Made by a program: the position numbers and the translations under genes. DNA of 51,199 bases from Caldifarciminota bacterium. GTDB lineage: Bacteria; Hydrothermota; Tepidihabitantia; SM23-42. The DNA lies in NCBI GenBank assembly GCA_014859085.1, contig JACUUY010000003.1:1-51199 (forward strand). Reading direction: 5' to 3'. Shown in pieces: positions 44,674-51,199 of this stretch (the stretch's first letter is position 1; each line of letters opens with the position of its first letter). Below the pieces are notes generated by a model. It searched no databases and was not told the DNA's origin. It was given only the letters and a program-made list of their open reading frames with translations.

Positions 44674-45063
44674 CTATGACGTTGCCTGTGTTTCCTTGGG
44701 CCGCTTCACGCCGTAGAGCGAACGGCTCTTCTTCCTGCCTTCAACACCGGCCGTATCGTATTTGCCGCGCACGATGTGGTAGCGCACACCCGGCAGGTCT
44801 TTGACCCTGCCGCCGCGCACGAGCACGATCGAGTGTTCCTGCAGGTTGTGGCCCTCACCCGGTATGTACGAAGTCACTTCATAACCATTGGTCAACCTGA
44901 CCTTGCATACCTTGCGCAACGCTGAATTCGGTTTCTTGGGCGTCGTCGTGTAAACGCGCGTGCAAACGCCGCGACGCTGGGGATTTTGCTGCAAAGCCGG
45001 CGCCTTGCTCTTCGACGCCGCCCGCTTCCGGCCTCTCCTAATTAACTGATTGATTGTCGGCAT
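44674..45063 (-). CDS. rpsL: 30S ribosomal protein S12
   Basis: A 129-residue decoding-centre protein, full length. '[20 protein letters not shown]' and '[17 protein letters not shown]' are conserved, including the lysines linked to streptomycin sensitivity in other bacteria. First gene of its operon, with a good ribosome binding site (GAAGGAGG) before the ATG and a real leader, unlike many other first genes in this window. Confidence 0.98.
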   Translation of the reverse strand: MPTINQLIRRGRKRAASKSKAPALQQNPQRRGVCTRVYTTTPKKPNSALRKVCKVRLTNGYEVTSYIPGEGHNLQEHSIVLVRGGRVKDLPGVRYHIVRGKYDTAGVEGRKKSRSLYGVKRPKETQATS

Positions 45064-45100
45064 TAGCCTCCTTCATTAAAAGCCATGAACATAACGTTCT

Positions 45101-45128
45101 ATTATATCCACCAGCGACGATTTGTCAA
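45101..45128 (-). promoter_or_regulatory. Promoter of the rpsL operon
   Basis: On the minus strand TTGACA (45123-45128), 16-bp spacer, TATAAT (45101-45106), then a leader of about 30 nt that includes GAAGGAGG. It is back to back with the asnS promoter. Confidence 0.85.
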
Positions 45129-45138
45129 CCCATAATGC

Positions 45139-45166
45139 TTGACTTTGTCCCGGGGGTAGGTATATT
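45139..45166 (+). promoter_or_regulatory. Promoter of asnS, leaderless
   Basis: TTGACT (45139-45144), 16-bp spacer, TATATT (45161-45166), then 6 nt to the ATG at 45173. Its -35 begins 11 bp from the -35 of the divergent rpsL promoter. Confidence 0.75.
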
Positions 45167-45172
45167 TGACCC

Positions 45173-46462
<1,290 letters not shown>

Positions 46463-46465
46463 AGG

Positions 46466-46496
46466 GGGACGGTGCTTGACAATTTGACAATTTTCA
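46466..46496. repeat. 31-bp direct repeat, copy 1
   Basis: Begins GGGACGGTGCTTGACAATT and continues TTGACAATTTTCA. Identical to 47980-48010. Starts four bases after the asnS stop. It contains two overlapping TTGACAATT units, so it can mimic -35 boxes. Confidence 0.9.
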
Positions 46497-46768
46497 AGAC
46501 ATCTTCAGGGCCCGGCACATAATGATCTGGCAAATTACAAAGCACAAGCACCGGATTCCAAACAAATCACAAAATTCAAACTCCAAACAAGTCGTAAGTA
46601 CCATAGATTCCCGACCTCTGCACAGAAGAAGACGGTGGTTGACAATACGACTGCAGGAAGCCGGCAAATTATGGCACAGCCCGCAATATCCGGGGCAATG
46701 TCCAAGATGCCGTCCTGGCACCGACATTGATCTCTCATTTCGAGGGCCGACCCTGGAAGGAGTCTATC
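46497..46768. other. Spacer upstream of the serpin gene
   Basis: No gene that I can support. An A-rich stretch with imperfect repeats of the 'CAAATTAC / CAAATCAC / CAAAATTC' kind lies around 46529-46590. A TTGACA at about 46638 lacks a matching -10. A ribosome binding site AAGGAG lies before the serpin ATG (46769). Confidence 0.5.
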
Positions 46769-47980
46769 ATGTTTGAAAGAACGATCGTTCCAGCGGCTGC
46801 AGTTTTATTGTACATGAGCTGCGGATCAGCGGTGCCAAGAGCCAACGAGAATCCTGTGCCCAGGCAAGATATGAACGTCGTCGCCGCCGCGAATCAATTC
46901 TGCCTGGATCTCTATGCCCGGCTCAGCGAGAAACAGGAGAACATTTTCTTTTCTCCGTACAGCATATGGACGGCTCTGGCCATGACCTATGAAGGCGCGC
47001 GTGCAGGAACGGCCGAGCAGATGGAGCGAACACTCCATGCGCCAGATGACCCTGACATGCGGAAGACTGCTATCAAGGACCTGTTGACCATCATAAACTC
47101 TCCTGATGCTGAATATGAGCTCAATACGGCAAATGCGCTCTGGGCGCAGCACGATCACGGCTTTCTGCGGGAGTACATAGCCATCATCGAAGAATACTAC
47201 ATGGGCCGGGCGGCGAATCTCGATTTCAAGACCGATGCCGAAGGAGCGCGCAAGACGATCAATGACTGGGTCGCCGATCAGACCCGGCAGAAGATCAAGG
47301 ACTTGATCCCGTCCGGCGCACTCTCGGTCCTGACCCGGCTCGTGCTCACCAATGCCATCTATTTCAAGGCGGACTGGCAGCAGCGGTTCGAAGAAGCGCA
47401 GACGACTGACCAGCCTTTCTTTACAAGCACCGGGGATACCGTATCCGTGCCCATGATGACCATGATGAACGCGCGGTTTCCGTATACCGAAACCCCTGAG
47501 GTGCAGGTTCTGGAACTACCCTACAGCGGCGATTCGCTCGCCATGCTCGTCATGCTGCCGCGCACGCGCGACGCCCAGACGCTCGAAGCGCGGCTCGACA
47601 CCGCGCACCTGTATGCGTGGACCAGGCAACTCAGCCGGCAAGAAGTTGATGTCTTCATGCCGCGTTTCAAGCTTGAGACAAAATATAACCTCAATGCCAC
47701 CCTCAGCGATATGGGTATGGCGATCGCATTTTCTCCCCGGGCCGATTTCTCCGGCATGAACGGCAGAGGTGATCTCTTCATCAGTGCGGTCATTCACCAG
47801 GCATTTGTCGAGGTCAATGAAGAAGGGACTGAGGCCGCGGCCGCGACCGGCGTTATGATGGAGACGGTGTCGGTACGGCCGAGGATCGAATTCCGCGCCG
47901 ATCACCCATTTGTCTTCATGATCCGGGACAAGAGAACCCAGGCCATCCTGTTCATGGGCCGGGTTAGCGATCCGAGCTAG
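46769..47980 (+). CDS. Serpin-family protease inhibitor, probable lipoprotein
   Basis: Suicide inhibitor of serine or cysteine proteases, 403 residues, the usual serpin length. N-terminal signal ends in 'YMSC', so Cys18 is a likely lipid-attachment site. Serpin core features: 'NIFFSPYSIWTALAMTYEGARAGT', 'LVLTNAIYFKADW', 'FMPRFKLE' and the end 'HPFVFMIRDKRTQAILFMGRV'. The hinge of the reactive loop is EEGTEAAAAT (residues 351-360), matching inhibitory serpins; P1 falls near Val367. Start ATG 46769 has AAGGAG upstream. Flanked on both sides by the 31-bp repeat. Confidence 0.95.
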   Translation: MFERTIVPAAAVLLYMSCGSAVPRANENPVPRQDMNVVAAANQFCLDLYARLSEKQENIFFSPYSIWTALAMTYEGARAGTAEQMERTLHAPDDPDMRKTAIKDLLTIINSPDAEYELNTANALWAQHDHGFLREYIAIIEEYYMGRAANLDFKTDAEGARKTINDWVADQTRQKIKDLIPSGALSVLTRLVLTNAIYFKADWQQRFEEAQTTDQPFFTSTGDTVSVPMMTMMNARFPYTETPEVQVLELPYSGDSLAMLVMLPRTRDAQTLEARLDTAHLYAWTRQLSRQEVDVFMPRFKLETKYNLNATLSDMGMAIAFSPRADFSGMNGRGDLFISAVIHQAFVEVNEEGTEAAAATGVMMETVSVRPRIEFRADHPFVFMIRDKRTQAILFMGRVSDPS

Positions 47981-48010
47981 GGACGGTGCTTGACAATTTG
48001 ACAATTTTCA
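47980..48010. repeat. 31-bp direct repeat, copy 2
   Basis: Identical to 46466-46496. Its first base is the last base of the serpin stop codon, so both copies sit directly behind a gene end. Confidence 0.9.
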
Positions 48011-48139
48011 GGCCATAGATTCACACCCGCTGTAACCTCTATTTCTTCACTGAGACCCTGTTTCTGGCATACTCTCTGCCGCCACGCAAAGGCCCGCAAT
48101 TACGATGATTTCCATATCATGGATCATGTATCGTGGATC

Positions 48140-48166
48140 ATATCTCGTAAATTACTTACGGAATAT
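48140..48166. promoter_or_regulatory. Palindromic site upstream of the DUF2089 operon
   Basis: ATAT-CT-CGTAA-ATTAC-TTACG-GA-ATAT, symmetric about its centre, 33 bp before the -35 box. A plausible operator, possibly for the regulator encoded next. A run of ATCATG/GATCAT repeats (48110-48140) precedes it. Confidence 0.4.
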
Positions 48167-48198
48167 CAACATATATTGATTTTCTTTCATTTTACCCA

Positions 48199-48226
48199 TT
48201 GACAAATTGAAATTATTGATTATAAT
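48199..48226 (+). promoter_or_regulatory. Promoter of the DUF2089 operon, leaderless
   Basis: TTGACA (48199-48204), 16-bp spacer, TATAAT (48221-48226), then 5 nt to the ATG at 48232. Confidence 0.85.
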
Positions 48227-48231
48227 GTATC

Positions 48232-48597
48232 ATGAAAGTTAAATTATTCAATTGTCCATCGTGTAGCGAAAGGATGGTCATCAGCGAGCTGAAGTGCCCG
48301 AAGTGCGACCTGAAGATCAAGAAGGAATTTGAGGTCTGTGAATTCTGCCGTCTGTCTGAAGAGGACCACGAATTCCTCATTATATTTTTGCGCACCCAGG
48401 GCCGGATAACCGACATGGAGAAAGTGCTGGGCGTCTCGTACCCGACGATCAAGTCCCGGATCGAAAACCTGCTCAAGAACCTCGGCCTCTCCCCGGTCGC
48501 CGGAGATACGGATACTGATCCGCTCGAAGCGCTCGCGCGCGGCGAGATGTCGGTCGACGAAGCGATCGCGATATTGAAGCAGCGAAAAAGAAAGTAG
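48232..48597 (+). CDS. DUF2089-type zinc-ribbon and helix-turn-helix regulator
   Basis: A 121-residue putative transcription factor. N-terminal zinc ribbon (CPSC, CPKC and CEFC pairs), a helix-turn-helix-like part ('FLRTQGRITDMEKVLGVSYPTIKSRI') and a C-terminal SHOCT-like helix pair ('LARGEMSVDEAIAILKQ'). In Firmicutes and others DUF2089 proteins sit beside DUF4097-type membrane-stress genes, as here. Probably regulates its own operon. Confidence 0.85.
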   Translation: MKVKLFNCPSCSERMVISELKCPKCDLKIKKEFEVCEFCRLSEEDHEFLIIFLRTQGRITDMEKVLGVSYPTIKSRIENLLKNLGLSPVAGDTDTDPLEALARGEMSVDEAIAILKQRKRK

Positions 48598-48630
48598 GGA
48601 TGAAGGAAAGTTGATTGAAAGGAGAGAAAC

Positions 48631-49029
48631 ATGTCTGAAGAAAAGAAGAAGATCCTGCAAATGGTCGCCGATGGCAAACTGACGCCTGAAGAAGCCGACC
48701 GCCTGCTCGATGCGGTAAAGGACGCGCGCGGCAAGAAGCGTTTCTTCAAGGTCCGGGTGTACGACCGCTCCAGCGGCGACAAACCCACGGTGAACGTGAA
48801 CATACCGATCGCGGTATTGAAACTGGCCTCGAAGCTCGGTCGGGCATTCAAGGGCATGGTGCCCGAGGGCATGAAGGTCAACATGCACGGCCGGGAGATC
48901 GCGCTCGACGAATTCACACCGGAGATGATCGACGAGGTCATTGACAGCCTCGGTGAAGGAGAGAAATTCGTGCTCGCCGAGGTGACCGACGAAACCAAAG
49001 GCGAGTACGTGGAGGTGTACATTGAATGA
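48631..49029 (+). CDS. SHOCT-like-domain protein of the DUF2089 operon
   Basis: A 132-residue protein with an N-terminal 'ILQMVADGKLTPEEADRLLDAV' helix pair, the same SHOCT-like/YvlB-type element that starts the next gene's product and ends the regulator. The rest is a compact alpha/beta part without recognised motifs. A GAAAGGAG site precedes the ATG. It overlaps the next gene by 8 bp. Cytoplasmic; function unknown. Confidence 0.75.
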   Translation: MSEEKKKILQMVADGKLTPEEADRLLDAVKDARGKKRFFKVRVYDRSSGDKPTVNVNIPIAVLKLASKLGRAFKGMVPEGMKVNMHGREIALDEFTPEMIDEVIDSLGEGEKFVLAEVTDETKGEYVEVYIE

Positions 49030-49804
49030 ACGGCTAAAGATCCTGACCCTCCTCGAAGAGGGCAAGATCAACGCACAAGAGGCCGAGCGGCTGCTCGAAG
49101 CGATCTCCGGCTCCGGGTCGGCCGAAAAAGGAGGCCGGCACAAGATATGGACTTCGCTCGAAGGATTGCCAAGGGTGATCAGCGTCGCGCTTGGCGACGC
49201 TTTTTCCGAAACGGCTGAAGCCGCATCCCAGGAATATCCGGGCAAGAAGGTGATCGTCTTCAAGGGAATCAGCGGCGATCTGGAAGTCCGGGGCACGGAC
49301 CGGGAAAACATCCTGATCGAGAAGGACGGTTTTGCCAGGATCAAAGAGCACGGCGATTCGATCGCCATAAAAGCGCTGAGCGGCAACGTGAAGATCGCCG
49401 CACCGAAGAAGATAGACCTCGTCATTGCCGGTGTCTCCGGCGATATCAGTCTGGCGAACGTCAATGGCGCCATAGATATCGAATCCGTATCCGGCGACGT
49501 GACCGGCAAGGATCTATCAGGCTCGCTCAAAGGCGAGATCGTTTCGGGCGATATCGATCTTGACTACGAGACCGTGGATAAGCTGAAGATCAAATCCAAG
49601 AACGGCAACGTGATCCTGCGGCTCGACGAGAAGATCGAAGCCGAGGTCGAGATCGAAACCGAGGACGGCACGGCCACCTGCGACTTCACCCTGATCGACC
49701 GCAAAAAAGAAGGCGATAAATTATGCGGCATCGTAAATAAGGCAGGCGCCAAGATCAAGATCGCCAGCGCGCACGGCGACGTTGAAATAAAGAAGCGACA
49801 GTAA
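49022..49804 (+). CDS. DUF4097-family beta-helix protein with SHOCT-like N-terminus
   Basis: A 260-residue protein. The N-terminus repeats the element of its neighbour ('ILTLLEEGKINAQEAERLLEAI'). From about residue 75 it forms regular repeats 'SGDLEVRG', 'SGNVKIAA', 'SGDISLAN', 'SGDVTGKD', 'SGDIDLDY', 'NGNVILRL' typical of DUF4097 right-handed beta-solenoids. No signal peptide or membrane helix, so it is probably cytoplasmic; relatives (LiaX/YvlB group) take part in envelope-stress responses. Confidence 0.85.
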   Translation: MNERLKILTLLEEGKINAQEAERLLEAISGSGSAEKGGRHKIWTSLEGLPRVISVALGDAFSETAEAASQEYPGKKVIVFKGISGDLEVRGTDRENILIEKDGFARIKEHGDSIAIKALSGNVKIAAPKKIDLVIAGVSGDISLANVNGAIDIESVSGDVTGKDLSGSLKGEIVSGDIDLDYETVDKLKIKSKNGNVILRLDEKIEAEVEIETEDGTATCDFTLIDRKKEGDKLCGIVNKAGAKIKIASAHGDVEIKKRQ

Positions 49805-49812
49805 GATACCAA

Positions 49813-49870
49813 CCCGGGCCCGGGCTGATCATGAAAAGAGATTCTTGATGCTGGATACTTGATACTGGAT
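49813..49870. repeat. GC-rich palindrome and GGATACTT-type repeat
   Basis: CCCGGGCCCGGG (49813-49824) is a perfect palindrome eight bases after the operon's last stop; it may help terminate transcription though no T-run follows. A repeat of the CTTGATGCTGGATACTTGAT kind follows at 49844-49870. Confidence 0.5.
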
Positions 49871-49909
49871 ATAAGAGTAGTTTTTCGTCAGGGCGCGCTG
49901 CTACCCGAT

Positions 49910-50494
49910 CTATTGGGATGTGCTGCTTTGATTCGTGCCTTTTGGTTTGAACCAGGGGATGAACAACGGGTGCCTGGTTCTTACACCGTACAGGGGCATG
50001 ACTTTCTGCGCAATGAGTTCCCGGTTCACCAAAAGCACGACGAAGAATAATGACTGAACAGCGTACCGGTTGATCCCGAACCCCCGGACAATTCCGTTGA
50101 TGTCCCCTCCGTAAATGAAGGGACCGATCGAGAGATTGAAAGCATCGACCAGCAAGAAGATGATCGTCGCGTAATAACCCAGCGTTCTCATCGAGAAGTG
50201 CGGCAACGAGCGTATCCTGTTCCTGGAGATGAACAGCACATAGCCGATCAAGATGGTGACCATGTTGCTCGTGCCCGAGATGAAACCCCACGCCACGCCC
50301 TGCCGAGCGGCCGGCTCGGTTTTGAATATTACCTCCAATCCATAGGGATGGACCACAAACCACTGGTATTCGTCGAATGCCAGGGCGACAAGCACGTGCA
50401 GGCTTTCGTGGATGACGGCGAATATCACGATCGCCACGATGAAGCAAAGATACTTCAAAAACGTCTGCCGCCGGCCAGCCATATTCTCCATCAT
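49910..50494 (-). CDS. Membrane protein with HEXXH motif, putative intramembrane metalloprotease (DUF3267/M50-like)
   Basis: A 194-residue membrane protein with about five hydrophobic helices. HESLH at residues 29-33 lies inside the first helix, as in site-2-type proteases. A later segment 'DAFNLSIGPFIYGGDINGI' could supply the third ligand. It resembles the DUF3267 group, whose substrates are mostly unknown. The start is the ATG at 50494, directly downstream of its promoter; the longer frame from 50557 would span the promoter. Confidence 0.75.
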   Translation of the reverse strand: MMENMAGRRQTFLKYLCFIVAIVIFAVIHESLHVLVALAFDEYQWFVVHPYGLEVIFKTEPAARQGVAWGFISGTSNMVTILIGYVLFISRNRIRSLPHFSMRTLGYYATIIFLLVDAFNLSIGPFIYGGDINGIVRGFGINRYAVQSLFFVVLLVNRELIAQKVMPLYGVRTRHPLFIPWFKPKGTNQSSTSQ

Positions 50495-50500
50495 GGACGG

Positions 50501-50529
50501 ATTATACCCGTAACCATCTACTCCGTCAA
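50501..50529 (-). promoter_or_regulatory. Promoter of the HEXXH membrane protein gene, leaderless
   Basis: On the minus strand TTGACG (50524-50529), 17-bp spacer, TATAAT (50501-50506), then 6 nt to the ATG at 50494. Confidence 0.75.
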
Positions 50530-50656
50530 TGCGCTGCAAGACGCTACCCAAGAACATTCAAAATCCTAAATACCTAAATGACTAAATACCTAAACCGGCG
50601 CCGCGATCATATGTTCTGGCAGGTGCCGGATTTCTCAACCTTTTATCTTCTTGAAA

Positions 50657-50678
50657 GAACACGCAGGTTGGTTTGTTC
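50657..50678. repeat. Hairpin sharing a 15-base core with the 2893-2932 terminator
   Basis: GAACA / TGTTC stem around the core GCAGGTTGGTTTGTT (50663-50677), which is identical to 2911-2925. The flanking stem sequence differs between the two sites. Confidence 0.55.
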
Positions 50679-50699
50679 CACAGGATACAGATAGTCTGG

Positions 50700-50907
50700 A
50701 TTCTCCGGCTAAACCGGAGAATGACCGTGCTCTAATCCAGCATCGAGAATCTAGGATCGAGTATCCAGTATCAAGTTGCGATATTCGGATTTCGTATTTG
50801 TCCCGTTCCGGCACTGCCAGAACGAGGTCCGACGACTCTCGTAGAGTCGCCGAGACTCTACGGAGATTCTCGCAAATTCGTACAAATCAAAGATTTGTGA
50901 ATTTGCG
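50700..50907. repeat. Cluster of strong hairpins in non-coding DNA
   Basis: Three structures in a row: ATTCTCCGG-CTAAA-CCGGAGAAT (50700-50722); two overlapping alternatives sharing the middle arm, CGACTCT-CGT-AGAGTCG (50833-50849) and CGTAGAGTC-GCCGA-GACTCTACG (50840-50862); and a 16-bp stem with a 2-nt bulge at 50871-50907 (CGCAAATTC, GT, ACAAATC, AAA, then complements). A GGATACTGGAT-type repeat in inverted orientation lies between them at 50735-50775. The spacer from 50530 to 51028 holds no gene I can support; 'GGATTTCGTATTT'-like imperfect repeats also occur at about 50787 and 50911. Confidence 0.6.
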
Positions 50908-51028
50908 GAATTTCGTATTTCATGCTTCGGATTTCGAATTTGTTGTATGGGGCATACCTTCAGGTCTTTGAAAAGTCAACAAAGTATGGCCCCTGGACGG
51001 AATCTACGACCGGTTGGTCTGTTGAGTA

Positions 51029-51056
51029 TTGACGGGGCACGGTTTCTGTATATAAT
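51029..51056 (+). promoter_or_regulatory. Consensus promoter with no recognised gene downstream
   Basis: TTGACG (51029-51034), 16-bp spacer, TATAAT (51051-51056), the same spacing as promoters elsewhere in the window. The last 140 bases contain no ORF opening close behind it; the target is either a small RNA or a gene with a long leader that begins past the window. Confidence 0.6.
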
Positions 51057-51199
51057 AAGCAATTAAGTCGGCGAGCAACAAGACCAGGGCTGCCTCTAAC
51101 AGCACGGCCAGGGCAGATTTCTGCTGTGGCAATATCCCATTTCACCTACGTCTTTCATCAAAATAAAATCTAACCCAAGGTGATGTGGTGTTTTTGAGG

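Noticed and set aside
46638-46680. Promoter for the serpin gene based on a TTGACA
   Set aside because: No TATAAT-like hexamer occurs 16-18 bp downstream, unlike all promoters accepted here.
46494-46727. Small cysteine-rich minus-strand ORF between asnS and the serpin gene
   Set aside because: It reads through A-rich spacer repeats; such repeats often give ORFs with 'FEF..LFG..C' strings and no real product.
48244-49530. 428-codon minus-strand frame across the DUF2089 operon
   Set aside because: It spans three genes that each have start signals and family motifs; the serine/leucine-rich product is an antisense artefact.
50651-50971. 106-codon ORF in the terminal spacer
   Set aside because: It runs through inverted repeats and hairpins; no start signal and no protein-like pattern.

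Overview
The window is a gene-dense stretch of a bacterial chromosome. Bacterial features are ribosomal proteins S12 and S7, a DnaE-type polymerase, QueA, and promoters of the TTGACA / TATAAT type. The cell has two membranes, shown by an Omp85 barrel protein beside a TamB-like protein and by another predicted outer-membrane barrel. Several secreted proteins end in the short 'YPNP...GRRV...G.Y.....' domain typical of type IX-style (Por) C-terminal sorting signals. Together with a [NiFe] hydrogenase, the Mrp-type genes and the repeat-bearing intergenic spacers, this suggests an uncultured anaerobe of the FCB / WOR-3-like candidate phyla. That placement is inference.

Layout. 1-2.9 kb: 3' end of a dnaE-type gene, a small envelope protein, and an EamA transporter that seems to start at an AUU codon behind a 23-codon leader ORF. 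2.98-17.5 kb (minus strand): one unbroken 18-gene operon for a group 4 membrane-bound [NiFe] hydrogenase. In transcription order it encodes sulfhydrogenase-type beta and gamma subunits, a NuoG/FdhA-like protein, a HycB-like ferredoxin, NuoH, NuoB, NuoC, NuoD (catalytic), two antiporter-like subunits, a complete MrpA'BCDEFG set with a third antiporter-like subunit, and a NuoI-like ferredoxin. 17.6-18.1 kb: its maturation protease. 18.1-24.2 kb: cupin, secreted protein, outer-membrane protein, methyltransferase, queA. 24.3-32.3 kb: GT2 glycosyltransferase, propeller protein with a sorting domain, hypA, hypB, hypF, a GT-C-like membrane protein, hypC. 32.3-38.2 kb: a secreted protein interrupted by an in-frame TGA, a sirtuin, a small membrane protein and an M6 metalloprotease. 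38.3-45.1 kb (minus): rpsL-rpsG-aminopeptidase-Omp85/TamA-TamB. 45.2-51.2 kb: asnS, a serpin between two copies of a 31-bp repeat, a DUF2089 regulator operon, an HEXXH membrane protein and a repeat-rich spacer.

How the genes work together. The hydrogenase operon looks like a modular ion pump. Electrons from NAD(P)H or ferredoxin (gamma/beta, NuoG-like and HycB-like subunits) would pass through NuoI/NuoB to the Ni-Fe site of the NuoD-like subunit, driving H+/Na+ movement through NuoH and three antiporter-like subunits plus the Mrp set. HycI and HypA/B/F/C supply its maturation; hypD and hypE are not in the window.

The clearest non-coding signal is promoter architecture. At nine starts a TTGAC(A/T/G)-N16/17-TATAAT-like promoter ends only 5-9 nt before the start codon, implying leaderless or nearly leaderless mRNAs in a bacterium. 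Genes inside operons instead show Shine-Dalgarno sites or ATGA overlaps.
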